Shown here: in pieces, positions 23,440-32,724 of the stretch
Layout: each line of letters begins with the position of its first letter
Numbering within the stretch: the stretch's first letter is position 1
Assembly: GCA_958352855.1 (NCBI GenBank)
Contig: CATWQE010000021.1
Span: 1-44,934 of the forward strand
Reading direction: 5' to 3'
Source: an uncultured Bacillota bacterium
Lineage (GTDB): Bacteria > Bacillota > Clostridia > Lachnospirales > Lachnospiraceae
Length of the DNA: 44,934 nucleotides
Program-made: the position numbers and the translations under genes
The notes under the pieces: generated by a model
Told to the model about the DNA's origin: nothing
What the model saw: only the letters and a program-made list of their open reading frames with translations
Database searches by the model: none

Positions 23440-25661
23440 ACAAACGTTATGCAGACATTATTGTAGATATTTCCCAGGAAAAGCTGGATAAAAGCTTTCA
23501 GTATGAGATTCCAGAAGCGTTGATTCCTGTAGTAGAAGTGGGGAAAAAGGTACGGATTCCCTTTGGAAAGGGAGGACGCCAGCTCACAGGCTATGTGGTG
23601 GGAATTTCAGGAGAACCCAAGATTGCGGTAGAAAAGATGAAAGCAATTTCCAGTGTGGAAGAGCAGGGAACCGAAATTGAATCCAGGCTCATTGCCCTGG
23701 CAGGGTGGATTGCCAGAAACTATGGCTCCACCATGAATCAGGCGCTGAAAACCGTACTTCCGGTAAAGGAAAAGAAAGCAGCCAGGGAAAAGCGTTATCT
23801 CTGTCTTACGGCGCCTTTAAAGGTTTGTCAGGAGCGTTTAGAGCTGTTTCAAAAAAAGCATTATAAGGCAAAAGAAAGACTTTTAAAGGCATTGATGGAG
23901 AAACAAAATCTGGAGTATGCCACAGTAACCGGAGAATTGAAAATCAGTCCACAAGTTATCCGGGGATTTGTGGAGGAGCATCTTATTTCTGTGGAGACAG
24001 AGCGCTGTTACCGCACAGGGCTGCCTTCCATAAAAAGAGAAGAAAATCCTCCGCCGCTTACCCTGTCGCAGAAGGGGGCAGTACAGGAAATTCTGGAAGA
24101 ATGGAAAGAAAATAATCCAAGGCCCTGCCTGTTAAAAGGTGTTACCGGCAGTGGAAAAACAGCGGTTTATATGGAACTGATTGACAAAATGTTAGCTCTG
24201 GGAAAACAGGTGATTGTGCTGATACCGGAGATTGCCCTGACTTATCAGAATGTATCCAGGTTTTACAGCCGGTTTGGAGACTGTGTGTCAGTGATGAACT
24301 CCCGATTGTCAAAAGGAGAGCGGTGGGATCAGTTTGAGCGGGCAAAAAACGGGGAGATTTCCATTGTGATTGGTCCCCGCTCTGCTCTGTTTACCCCGTT
24401 TCCAAATCTGGGACTGATACTTATAGATGAGGAGCATGAGGGCTCTTATAAAAGTGAAAAAACACCCTGTTATCATGCCAGAGAGACAGCCATAGAGCGT
24501 GCCTGCATGGAGAATGCAAGGGTGGTTCTTGGCTCTGCCTCTCCCAGTGTGGACAGCTATTACAGAGGTAAAACAGGAGTCTATAAGCTGGTATATCTGG
24601 AGGAGCGCTATGGTGGAAGAAGCCTTCCCAGGGTGTCGGTTGTGGATTTAAGAGAAGAATTAAAAACCGGAAACCGCTCCATTTTCAGCAGCCAGCTTAC
24701 AGAAAAAATCAGGGACCGCCTGGAGAAAAAACAGCAGGTACTTTTATTTTTAAACAGGAGAGGCTATACTGGTTTTGTAAGCTGCCGCTCCTGCGGACAT
24801 GTGATGAAATGTCCCCATTGTGATGTGTCCCTGACCTCCCACAGGAATGGGAAACTGATTTGTCATTACTGTGGTTATGAACAGGCTCAGGTACAACACT
24901 GTCCTGCCTGCGGCTCTCCCTATATTGGAGGATTTAAGGCAGGAACACAGCAGATAGAGACTCTGGTGCAGAAGAGCTTTCCGGGAGCCAGGGTGCTTCG
25001 TATGGATGCAGATACCACCCGAAAAAAGGACGATCATGAGAAGATTTTGTCAGCTTTTGCAGCTTATGAGGCGGATATCCTGATAGGGACTCAGATGATT
25101 GTGAAGGGGCATGACTTTCCCAAAGTTACTCTGGTAGGAGTTCTGGCAGCAGACTTATCCCTGCACAATGAGGATTACCGGGCAGCAGAGAAAACCTTCC
25201 AACTGCTTTTACAGGCAGTGGGACGGGCAGGGAGAGGAGAACTTCCCGGTGAGGCTGTGATTCAGACCTATAACCCGGAACACTACAGTATTCAGGCAGC
25301 AGCGGCCCAGGACTATGACCAGTTTTACGAGGCAGAGATGAGTTACCGGCTGCTTCTGGATTACCCTCCTGCCGCGTCCATGGCTGCGATAAAAGGCGCC
25401 TGTGAGGATGAAGAACTGCTGACAAAAGCCATGGAATATCTGCGGAAATATGTGGAAACAATTTATAAAAAACAGGATTTAATTCTCATAGGACCGGCGC
25501 CGGAAGCCGTATCAAAGGTACAGGATTTGTATCGCCAGGTATTATATATGCGTCATCAGGACAGGGAAATTCTGGTGAAATTAAAGAATGCCCTGGAAAA
25601 ATATATTGCAGTAAACAGTGGATTTCGAAAATTATATATACAATTTGATTTTAACGTTTAA
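23436..25661 (+). CDS. priA: Primosomal protein N' (replication restart helicase PriA)
   Basis: This 741-residue helicase reloads the replication machinery at stalled forks. Walker A is GVTGSGKTAVYMELIDK near residue 240, the DEEH box lies in LILIDEEHEGSYKS, and the C-terminal helicase half shows QMIVKGHDFPKVTLVG and QAVGRAGRG. Between them lie eight Cys in four CxxC pairs (CRSCGHVMKCPHC and CHYCGYEQAQVQHCPAC) that bind two zinc ions. The N-terminal 3' DNA-binding domain begins DIIVDISQEKLDKSFQYEIP. The start overlaps the murE stop. Confidence 0.97.
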   Translation: MNKRYADIIVDISQEKLDKSFQYEIPEALIPVVEVGKKVRIPFGKGGRQLTGYVVGISGEPKIAVEKMKAISSVEEQGTEIESRLIALAGWIARNYGSTMNQALKTVLPVKEKKAAREKRYLCLTAPLKVCQERLELFQKKHYKAKERLLKALMEKQNLEYATVTGELKISPQVIRGFVEEHLISVETERCYRTGLPSIKREENPPPLTLSQKGAVQEILEEWKENNPRPCLLKGVTGSGKTAVYMELIDKMLALGKQVIVLIPEIALTYQNVSRFYSRFGDCVSVMNSRLSKGERWDQFERAKNGEISIVIGPRSALFTPFPNLGLILIDEEHEGSYKSEKTPCYHARETAIERACMENARVVLGSASPSVDSYYRGKTGVYKLVYLEERYGGRSLPRVSVVDLREELKTGNRSIFSSQLTEKIRDRLEKKQQVLLFLNRRGYTGFVSCRSCGHVMKCPHCDVSLTSHRNGKLICHYCGYEQAQVQHCPACGSPYIGGFKAGTQQIETLVQKSFPGARVLRMDADTTRKKDDHEKILSAFAAYEADILIGTQMIVKGHDFPKVTLVGVLAADLSLHNEDYRAAEKTFQLLLQAVGRAGRGELPGEAVIQTYNPEHYSIQAAAAQDYDQFYEAEMSYRLLLDYPPAASMAAIKGACEDEELLTKAMEYLRKYVETIYKKQDLILIGPAPEAVSKVQDLYRQVLYMRHQDREILVKLKNALEKYIAVNSGFRKLYIQFDFNV

Positions 25662-25680
25662 GGATAAAGGAGAGAGAACA

Positions 25681-26160
25681 ATGGCAATAAGACAGATTCG
25701 TACACAGGGAGACAGTATTTTAACAAAAGAATGTAGAAAAGTAGAAAAAATGACACCTAAAATTCAGGAATTAATTCATGATATGTTTGATACCATGTAT
25801 GAAGCGTTTGGTGTGGGACTGGCAGGTCCCCAGGTGGGAATGCTGAAACAGATTGTGGTCATTGATACCACAGGAGATGATCCATATGTATTGATTAATC
25901 CTGAAATTCTGGAAACCTCCGGTTCCCAGACAGGAGAGGAGGGCTGTTTAAGCGTACCGGGCATGTCAGGAACCGTTACAAGACCCAACTATGTAAAGGT
26001 CAAAGCTTTAGATGAAAATATGGAAGAATATATTCTGGAAGGGGAAGAACTTCTGGCAAGAGCTATCTGCCACGAAGTAGACCATCTCCATGGCAGATTG
26101 TATACAGAGCTGGTAGAGGGGGATTTGCATCGCACCAATTACGAGGAGGATGACCAATGA
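25681..26160 (+). CDS. def: Peptide deformylase
   Basis: This metalloenzyme removes the formyl group from nascent proteins. The 159-residue protein has the three family motifs: GVGLAGPQVG (motif 1), EEGCLSVPG (motif 2, metal Cys) and CHEVDHLHG (motif 3, HExxH). AAGGAGAGAG lies before the ATG at 25681; longer frames starting inside priA are unlikely. It overlaps fmt by ATGA, which couples formyl addition and removal. Confidence 0.96.
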   Translation: MAIRQIRTQGDSILTKECRKVEKMTPKIQELIHDMFDTMYEAFGVGLAGPQVGMLKQIVVIDTTGDDPYVLINPEILETSGSQTGEEGCLSVPGMSGTVTRPNYVKVKALDENMEEYILEGEELLARAICHEVDHLHGRLYTELVEGDLHRTNYEEDDQ

Positions 26161-27089
26161 GAGTAATTTTTATGGGAACTCCGGATTTCGCTACAGGAAC
26201 TCTGGAGAAGATTGTTTTGGCAGGCCACGAAGTAGTGGGAGTGGTAACCCAGCCGGATAAGCCAAAGGGCAGAGGAAAAACCCTCATGCCAACACCGGTA
26301 AAAGAAGTGGCTGTAAAATATAACCTTCCGGTGTACCAGCCAAAGAAAGTCCGGGAACCCGAAGTTGTAGAACTTTTAAGAGGTTTAAAACCAGACGTTA
26401 TAGTAGTAGCAGCCTTTGGTCAGATTATCAGTAAGGAAATTCTGGAAATGCCAAAATATGGATGCATTAATGTCCATGCATCCCTGCTTCCTGCATACAG
26501 AGGCGCAGCGCCTATTCAGTGGGCTGTGATAAACGGTGATAAGGAGTCCGGCGTTACCATTATGCAGATGGACGAGGGCATTGATACAGGGGATATGATA
26601 GAAAAGGTTGTAGTTCCCATTGACAAGGATGAAACAGGTGGAAGCCTGTTTGAAAAATTAAGTCAGGCAGGAGCAGAACTGTGCGTAAAGGTATTAACAG
26701 ATCTGGAAGATGGCAAGGCAGTAAGAGAAAAACAGCCAGAGGAAAGCACCACACCTTATGCAAAAATGATTGACAAGAAAATGGGAGCCATTGACTGGGA
26801 GAAGCCTGCCAAGGAAATCGAGCAGTTAATACGTGGGCTGAATCCATGGCCAAGCGCTTATACAAAGCTGCAGGGAAAAACTTTGAAAATCTGGAAAGCA
26901 GAAGTGCTTGAGCAGGATTCAAAGGAAGCTCCCGGACAGATTGCAGAGGTAACAAAAGACAGCATTGCAGTTCAGACAGGACAGGGCTTGTTAAAGGTTC
27001 TGGAACTGCAACTGGAAGGAAAGAAGCGGATGGACACAGCATCCTTTTTAAGAGGTTATACCCTGAAGGAGGGGGAAAACTTTAGATGA
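26157..27089 (+). CDS. fmt: Methionyl-tRNA formyltransferase
   Basis: This enzyme formylates initiator Met-tRNA using 10-formyl-tetrahydrofolate. The 310-residue product begins MRVIFMGTPDFATGTLEKIV, with catalytic block INVHASLLPAYRGAAPIQWAVINGD (Asn, His and later Asp residues in SLLPxYRGAAPI) and MQMDEGIDTGDM. The C-terminal OB-type tRNA-binding domain starts around residue 205 (LIRGLNPWPSAYTKL). The ATGA overlaps at both ends tie it to def and rsmB. Confidence 0.97.
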   Translation: MRVIFMGTPDFATGTLEKIVLAGHEVVGVVTQPDKPKGRGKTLMPTPVKEVAVKYNLPVYQPKKVREPEVVELLRGLKPDVIVVAAFGQIISKEILEMPKYGCINVHASLLPAYRGAAPIQWAVINGDKESGVTIMQMDEGIDTGDMIEKVVVPIDKDETGGSLFEKLSQAGAELCVKVLTDLEDGKAVREKQPEESTTPYAKMIDKKMGAIDWEKPAKEIEQLIRGLNPWPSAYTKLQGKTLKIWKAEVLEQDSKEAPGQIAEVTKDSIAVQTGQGLLKVLELQLEGKKRMDTASFLRGYTLKEGENFR

Positions 27090-28450
27090 GTCAACAGGTA
27101 AATACACGAGAATTGATTCTGGGGATTTTGCTGGAAGTAAACAAGGAAGGGCAATATAGTCATCTGGTTATCAGAAGCACCCTGGAAAAATATCAATATC
27201 TGGAAAAGCAGGAGCGGGCTTTTATTACCAGAGTGTGTGAAGGAACTCTGGAATATAAGCTTCGTCTGGATTATATTTTAAATCAGTTTTCCACAGTTGC
27301 AGCAGAGAAAATGAAACCGGTAATACGGGAACTTTTGCGAAGCAGTGTGTACCAGATTTTATATATGGACAGTGTTCCGGACAGCGCTGTTTGCAATGAA
27401 GCTGTGAAGCTTGCCAGAAAGAAAGGCTTTTATAATCTCACCGGATTTGTAAACGGAGTTTTGCGAAAAATTGCAAGAGAATATGGAAGTATCCGTTTCC
27501 CTGGAAAAGAAGAACCAGAGGAATATCTTTCTGTGATTTATTCCATGCCAAAGTGGCTGGTACAGCGTTTCTTGGAACAATATGGCTTTGAAAAGACAGA
27601 AAAAATGCTGGAAGCATTTCTAAAAGAGAAACCAACTACCATCCGTATCAGGGAATATCTGGTGGAGAAGGAAGCGGTTTTGGAGAGTTTAAGAAGCCAG
27701 AAGGTTACGGTAGAAAAGGCGCCTTATGTGGAAAATGCCTATTATCTGAAAGACTATGATTACCTTCCGGCGCTGGATGCGTTTAGAGTTGGAAGTATTC
27801 AGGTGCAGGATGTAAGCTCCATGCTGGTGGGAGACATTGCAGCCCCCAAAGAAGGGGATTACGTCATTGATTTGTGTGCAGCCCCAGGTGGAAAAACCCT
27901 GTGTATTGCAGATAAATTAAAAGGAACCGGAAGAGTGGATGCCAGGGATATCAGCAGAACAAAGACGGATTATATCCGGGAAAATGCTATCCGCCAGAAC
28001 TTCTTAAATGTAGTGGTAACAGAAAAAGATGCCACTCAGTTAGACAGTGATTCTCTGGAAAAAGCAGATATTGTTCTGGCAGATGTACCTTGCTCCGGGC
28101 TTGGTGTCATGGGAAGAAAAACCGATATCAAATACAAATTAAATCCGGCGAAAATCCAGGAACTGGCAGGACTTCAAAGGGAAATCCTGGAACAGGCCTC
28201 CACCTATGTAAAGCCTGGAGGTACATTGATTTACAGTACCTGTACCATAGGAAAAGAAGAAAATCAGGACAATGTAGAGTGGTTCTTAGAGCATTATCCC
28301 TATGAACTGGAGAGCCTGGACCCTTATCTTTGCGAAGAATTAAGAAGTGAAACCACAAAGAAAGGATATCTCCAGCTTCTTCCAGGTGTGCATCAGTGTG
28401 ACGGATTTTTCATTGCCAGATTAAAGAGGAAAACAGAATGGAACGAATAG
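27086..28450 (+). CDS. rsmB: 16S rRNA (cytosine-967-C5)-methyltransferase RsmB
   Basis: The 454-residue protein has an N-terminal NusB-like RNA-binding domain (about residues 5-140, with KQERAFITRVCEGTLEYKLR and DSAVCNEAVKLARK) and a C-terminal SAM-dependent domain: DLCAAPGGKTLCIAD (SAM loop, near residue 265), DVPCSGLGVMGRK (catalytic region) and LIYSTCTIGKEENQDNV with the catalytic Cys. It overlaps fmt upstream and rlmN downstream by 13 bases. Confidence 0.95.
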   Translation: MSQQVNTRELILGILLEVNKEGQYSHLVIRSTLEKYQYLEKQERAFITRVCEGTLEYKLRLDYILNQFSTVAAEKMKPVIRELLRSSVYQILYMDSVPDSAVCNEAVKLARKKGFYNLTGFVNGVLRKIAREYGSIRFPGKEEPEEYLSVIYSMPKWLVQRFLEQYGFEKTEKMLEAFLKEKPTTIRIREYLVEKEAVLESLRSQKVTVEKAPYVENAYYLKDYDYLPALDAFRVGSIQVQDVSSMLVGDIAAPKEGDYVIDLCAAPGGKTLCIADKLKGTGRVDARDISRTKTDYIRENAIRQNFLNVVVTEKDATQLDSDSLEKADIVLADVPCSGLGVMGRKTDIKYKLNPAKIQELAGLQREILEQASTYVKPGGTLIYSTCTIGKEENQDNVEWFLEHYPYELESLDPYLCEELRSETTKKGYLQLLPGVHQCDGFFIARLKRKTEWNE

Positions 28451-29505
28451 ATATTAAATCCCAGAACCTTTCGGAATTAAAGAAAACCATGGAGGAACTG
28501 GGAGAAAAAGCCTTCCGGGCAAAGCAGCTTTACCAGTGGATGCACCAGAAGCTGGCGGATAAGTTTCAGGATATGACAAACTTATCTGGGGCTCTCAGGG
28601 AAAAGCTGGAACAGCGCTGCGTACTGACCAGTTTAAAAGTTCTGGAAGTTCAGACCTCCAGGCTGGATGGAACCCAGAAATATCTTTTTGCACTGGCAGA
28701 TGGAAATGTGGTGGAAAGTGTACTGATGAAGTACAAGCATGGTAACAGTGTGTGCATTTCCTCCCAGGTGGGATGTAAGATGGGATGCAGGTTCTGCGCA
28801 TCCACCATTGGAGGCTGGACCAGAAATCTCACTGCATCGGAAATGCTGGATCAGGTGTATCAGATTCAGAAGCTTTCAGGGGAACGTGTCTCAAATGTGG
28901 TAGTGATGGGAACCGGAGAACCTTTGGATAATTATGAGAATCTTCTGAGATTTCTTCACATGCTAAGTGATGAAAACGGATTACATATCAGTCAGCGGAA
29001 TATTACGGTTTCCACCTGTGGAATCGTGCCAAGAATTTATGAACTGGCAGAGGAAAACCTGCAGATTACACTGGCTATTTCTCTTCATGCCTCCAATCAG
29101 GAAAAGAGGGCAGAGCTTATGCCTGTTGCCAATGCATATTCCATTACCCAGGTGCTGGACGCCTGTAGGTATTATTTTGAAAAAACAGGCAGAAGAATTA
29201 CCTTTGAGTACAGTCTGGTAGGTGGGAAAAACGATTCCCAGGAGGATGCAAAGGAACTGGCAGAGCTGATTCAGGGGCTTTGCTGCCATGTGAATCTCAT
29301 CCCGGTAAACCCCATTAAAGAGCGGGATTTTGTACAGTCCGGGAAAAAAGTTATAGAGAAATTTCAAAATAAACTTGAAAAATACCAAATTAATGTTACT
29401 ATTAGAAGAGAAATGGGCCGCGATATCGACGGGGCCTGTGGACAATTAAGAAAAAGTTATATTGATGATAAGCTAAGTAAAGAGGATAAGAGAGAGGACT
29501 CGTAG
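28438..29505 (+). CDS. rlmN: 23S rRNA / tRNA adenine-C2 methyltransferase RlmN
   Basis: This radical SAM enzyme methylates A2503 of 23S rRNA and A37 of some tRNAs. The 355-residue protein contains GCKMGCRFCASTIGG, the CxxxCxxC cluster motif, near residue 115, NVVVMGTGEPLDNYENLL, ISLHASNQEKRAELMPVA, and the C-terminal REMGRDIDGACGQL with the methyl-carrying Cys. AGAGGA precedes the ATG. The distinction from resistance-type Cfr rests on overall RlmN-like sequence and housekeeping context. Confidence 0.95.
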   Translation: MERIDIKSQNLSELKKTMEELGEKAFRAKQLYQWMHQKLADKFQDMTNLSGALREKLEQRCVLTSLKVLEVQTSRLDGTQKYLFALADGNVVESVLMKYKHGNSVCISSQVGCKMGCRFCASTIGGWTRNLTASEMLDQVYQIQKLSGERVSNVVVMGTGEPLDNYENLLRFLHMLSDENGLHISQRNITVSTCGIVPRIYELAEENLQITLAISLHASNQEKRAELMPVANAYSITQVLDACRYYFEKTGRRITFEYSLVGGKNDSQEDAKELAELIQGLCCHVNLIPVNPIKERDFVQSGKKVIEKFQNKLEKYQINVTIRREMGRDIDGACGQLRKSYIDDKLSKEDKREDS

Positions 29506-29506
29506 G

Positions 29507-30250
29507 ATGAAGTCATATTCTGTAACGGATGTGGGGCAGAAACGCCAGGTGAATCAGGACTATGTCTATGCTTCTGAGGAACCAGTGGGGAATCTGCCGA
29601 ATCTTTTTGTGGTTGCAGATGGTATGGGAGGGCACAATGCAGGAGATTTTGCTTCCAGCTTTGCTGTGCAGACTCTGGTTCGCACCATTTTAGAAGATGA
29701 AAACCAAAATCCAATTAAAGTGATCCGTCATGCAGTGGAGGAAGCCAACCGTAAGGTGCTGGAGGAATCCAAATCACATGCGGAAATGTCAGGAATGGGA
29801 ACCACCATGGTTCTTGTTACCATCATAGATGATTATGCCTATGTAGCAAATGTGGGTGACAGCAGACTATATTTGATTGAAGATCAGATTCTTCAGATTA
29901 CAAAAGATCATTCTCTGGTTCAGGAGATGGTCAGGCGGGGGTTAATTACAAAAGAAGAGGCCAGGGAGCATCCGGATAAAAACATTATTACCAGGGTGCT
30001 TGGAATTGGTCCTGAGATAGAAGTGGATTTCTTTGATATTCATTTAAAGGAAAATAGTGTTTTGCTTCTTTGTTCAGACGGACTTTCCAACATGGTCGCA
30101 GATGAAGACATCTGGAGGATTGTCAATACAAGCAGGGAAATGAAGGAGGCAGGAATGCGTCTGGTTTCTCTTGCAAATGAAAACGGTGGTAAAGATAATA
30201 TAGCAGTAGTGCTGGTACAGCCAGACACAAAAGAGGTGCAAGTATGTTAA
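29507..30250 (+). CDS. prpC: PPM-type Ser/Thr phosphatase PrpC (Stp)
   Basis: This metal-dependent phosphatase reverses PrkC phosphorylation. The 247-residue protein has VGQKRQVNQDY (first metal Asp), VVADGMGGHNAGDFAS, YVANVGDSRLYLI, the ITKDHSLVQEMVRRG flap, a central LLLCSDGLSNMV, and GGKDNIAVVLV at the end, all in the standard order. GAGGAC lies before the ATG. The stop codon overlaps the prkC start by 7 bases. Confidence 0.95.
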   Translation: MKSYSVTDVGQKRQVNQDYVYASEEPVGNLPNLFVVADGMGGHNAGDFASSFAVQTLVRTILEDENQNPIKVIRHAVEEANRKVLEESKSHAEMSGMGTTMVLVTIIDDYAYVANVGDSRLYLIEDQILQITKDHSLVQEMVRRGLITKEEAREHPDKNIITRVLGIGPEIEVDFFDIHLKENSVLLLCSDGLSNMVADEDIWRIVNTSREMKEAGMRLVSLANENGGKDNIAVVLVQPDTKEVQVC

Positions 30251-32499
30251 ATGTGGGAGTAATTGTTGGCGAAAGGTATGAAGTGGTTGGATGCATTGGT
30301 TCCGGCGGAATGGCGGATGTATATAAGGCAAAGGACCACAAACTTAACCGATTCGTAGCCATGAAGGTGCTGAAGGCAGAGTTCAGCGCAGATACAAATT
30401 TTATCAGAAAATTTCAAAGAGAAGCTCAGGCAGCAGCAGGCCTGGCACATCCAAATGTAGTCAATGTCTTTGATGTAGGGGAGGATCAGGGCATTAATTA
30501 TATTGTTATGGAGCTGGTAGAGGGAATTACCTTAAAAGATTATATTTCCAAGAAAGGCAAATTAACCGTTAAGGAAGCGACCAGTATTGCCATTCAGGTT
30601 TCTATGGGACTGGAGGCAGCCCATAACCGGAACATTGTACACCGGGATATTAAGCCTCAGAACATTATTATTTCAACAGATGGTAAGGTAAAAGTTACCG
30701 ACTTTGGTATTGCCAGAGTAGCGTCCTCCAATACCATCAGTACCAATGCCATGGGGTCTGTTCATTACAGTTCACCGGAACAGGTACGCGGGGGCTACAG
30801 TGACTTCAAGAGTGATATCTATTCTCTTGGTATTACCATGTATGAAATGGTCACCGGAAGAGTTCCTTTTGACGGAGATACCACAGTGGCTATTGCCATT
30901 AAACATCTTCAGGATGAAATGGTTCCACCTTCTCAATATGCAGGAAATCTTCCTCACAGTTTAGAAGAGATTATTTTAAAATGTACACAGAAAAGCCCGG
31001 ACAGAAGATACAGTACTCTGGCAGAGCTGATTAATGATTTGAAACATTCTCTTATTGATCCGGATGGAAATTTCGTAAATCTCACACCTCTGAGCAATCA
31101 TGCCCAGACCATTATGATTACTCCGGAAGAAATGAAGGAAATTCAGGAAAGCGCGTACAATCAGAAACCACGTTATGATGAAGACGACGAGGATGATGAG
31201 GATGACGAAGAAGATGAAATCTACGAAAAGCCATCCAGAAGACGCCGCAAAAAGGCAAAAGAAGAGGAAGAAGATGACGAGGACGATGAGGATGATGACG
31301 ACGATGATGAAAGAGGCGGCATCAACACCAAATTAGAAAAAGCCATGACCATTGGCGGCCTCATTATCGGCGGTATTATTATCTGTATTCTTATTTATCT
31401 GGTAGCGTCTGCAGCCGGCCTGGTAGGTGGAAGCAAAGATAAGAAACCGGAGACTCAGCAGGAAGAAGACAAGGATAAAAATAAAGAACAGGTAAAGGTA
31501 CCGGATCTTAGCAATAAAACACCGGAAGAAATTAAAACGGAATTACAGGAATTAGGTCTTGGAAGCAAAAAGGGTGGCGAAGAAGCCTCTGATACCGTAG
31601 AGGAAGGCCTTATTACCCGTCAGGAACCGGCAGCAGGACAGATGGTGGACAAAAATACCACAATTTTATTTTACGTCAGTACAGGAAAAGCGGTGGAAGA
31701 AGTTACCATTCCTTCCGGTTTAGTAGGTGAAAGTCTGAGTTCCGTAGAGAGTACTTTACAGGAATTAGGTTTGAAAACAAAAGTAGAGAAAGAAAAAAGC
31801 AGTGAAGTAGCAGTTGGAAAAGTAATTTCTCTGAATCCGGGAGAAGGAAGCAAAGCAGCAAAGAATTCTGAAGTGACTATTGTTGTAAGCGCTGGCGAAG
31901 GCGACACAATGGTAAAAGTTCCTAATGTTCGCGGTTATATGAAGGATGCAGGCGTAAAAATCGTAGAAGACCAGGGCTTAATTGTAGAAGTAGAGGAAGT
32001 CTGGGAAGAGAATACCGGTGCTGGAATCGGACAGATTTTTGAAACTGTGCCAAAAGCAAACACAAGAGTAGAAGTCGGAAGTTCCGTAGTAGTTCGCGTT
32101 CTGGCAGAAAAACAGGCAGAACCAGAACCGGAAGAGGAAGAGTCACAGGGAACAGAAGAAGAATCTAATACAGGCAACAACAACACCGGAACATCTGCTA
32201 CCACAGGAGTTACAGCAACTTCAGGACAGTGGGCTTTTAAGAATGCAAAATTGCAAAAGCCAACAAACTACCAAGGAGGAGCTGTGCAGATTCGTCTGGT
32301 ACAAAACGATAACGGTGATGAATCTGGTGGTGGAAAAGTCATCTTAGAGGGCGATTACATTGATTTTGATAAACCCATTGGCGATATTGTGGGAGAAGAT
32401 GGTGTAGAAACAGGAACTTTATATCTTGCAGAAAAGCAGGATGATGGTACTTATAAAACCATTTTCAAATATCAGGTAAATTTTGAAGAAGTACAGTAG
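30244..32499 (+). CDS. prkC: PASTA-domain Ser/Thr protein kinase PrkC
   Basis: This membrane kinase senses peptidoglycan fragments or lipid II. The 751-residue protein has the kinase domain at residues 12-275: GSGGMADVYKAKD (P-loop), MKVLKAEF (Lys), HRDIKPQNIII (catalytic loop), VTDFGIARV (DFG) and SPEQVRGG. Next comes an unusual linker (about 310-360) of Asp/Glu runs around a basic RRRRKK patch, then one transmembrane segment (about 375-397). The outer part has three PASTA repeats (starting VKVPDLS, VTIPSGL and VKVPNVR), a Glu/Asn/Thr-rich spacer, and a final 90-residue beta-rich domain I do not recognise. Confidence 0.95.
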   Translation: MLNVGVIVGERYEVVGCIGSGGMADVYKAKDHKLNRFVAMKVLKAEFSADTNFIRKFQREAQAAAGLAHPNVVNVFDVGEDQGINYIVMELVEGITLKDYISKKGKLTVKEATSIAIQVSMGLEAAHNRNIVHRDIKPQNIIISTDGKVKVTDFGIARVASSNTISTNAMGSVHYSSPEQVRGGYSDFKSDIYSLGITMYEMVTGRVPFDGDTTVAIAIKHLQDEMVPPSQYAGNLPHSLEEIILKCTQKSPDRRYSTLAELINDLKHSLIDPDGNFVNLTPLSNHAQTIMITPEEMKEIQESAYNQKPRYDEDDEDDEDDEEDEIYEKPSRRRRKKAKEEEEDDEDDEDDDDDDERGGINTKLEKAMTIGGLIIGGIIICILIYLVASAAGLVGGSKDKKPETQQEEDKDKNKEQVKVPDLSNKTPEEIKTELQELGLGSKKGGEEASDTVEEGLITRQEPAAGQMVDKNTTILFYVSTGKAVEEVTIPSGLVGESLSSVESTLQELGLKTKVEKEKSSEVAVGKVISLNPGEGSKAAKNSEVTIVVSAGEGDTMVKVPNVRGYMKDAGVKIVEDQGLIVEVEEVWEENTGAGIGQIFETVPKANTRVEVGSSVVVRVLAEKQAEPEPEEEESQGTEEESNTGNNNTGTSATTGVTATSGQWAFKNAKLQKPTNYQGGAVQIRLVQNDNGDESGGGKVILEGDYIDFDKPIGDIVGEDGVETGTLYLAEKQDDGTYKTIFKYQVNFEEVQ

Positions 32500-32541
32500 A
32501 GTTAAAGTGGGTATGTTTCACAAACAAACTAAATAATATAC

Positions 32542-32653
32542 AAAAAGCAGAAATATTTCATTAAACAGCAATTAGACATCTTTGTACTGTTCAACTGAGT
32601 GTAAACAGTACAAAGGTGTCTAATTGCGTCTCTATGAAACATTCTGCTTTTTT
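32542..32653. terminator. Very long near-perfect hairpin between prkC and rsgA
   Basis: AAAAAGCAGAA (32542-32552) pairs with TTCTGCTTTTT (32642-32652), TTTCAT (32556-32561) with ATGAAA (32634-32639), and then 32568-32591 with 32604-32627 over 24 pairs with one wobble, closing a 12-base loop. A 6-by-6 internal loop separates the two upper stems. The A-rich and T-rich flanks let it end transcription in both directions, so it probably closes the murE-prkC run. It is far longer than a normal terminator; a small palindromic repeat element or a processed small RNA is an alternative. Confidence 0.7.
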
Positions 32654-32659
32654 CACAGG

Positions 32660-32688
32660 TTGCCATTATCCCCCAAACAGTATATAAT
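32660..32688 (+). promoter_or_regulatory. Sigma-A type promoter of rsgA-rpe-thiN
   Basis: TTGCCA (32660-32665), 17 bases, TATAAT (32683-32688). It begins 7 bases after the long hairpin, so the three downstream genes form their own operon. Confidence 0.85.
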
Positions 32689-32724
32689 GGGGAATGTGTA
32701 AAAAAGAAAGAAAAGGTAGGTTTT

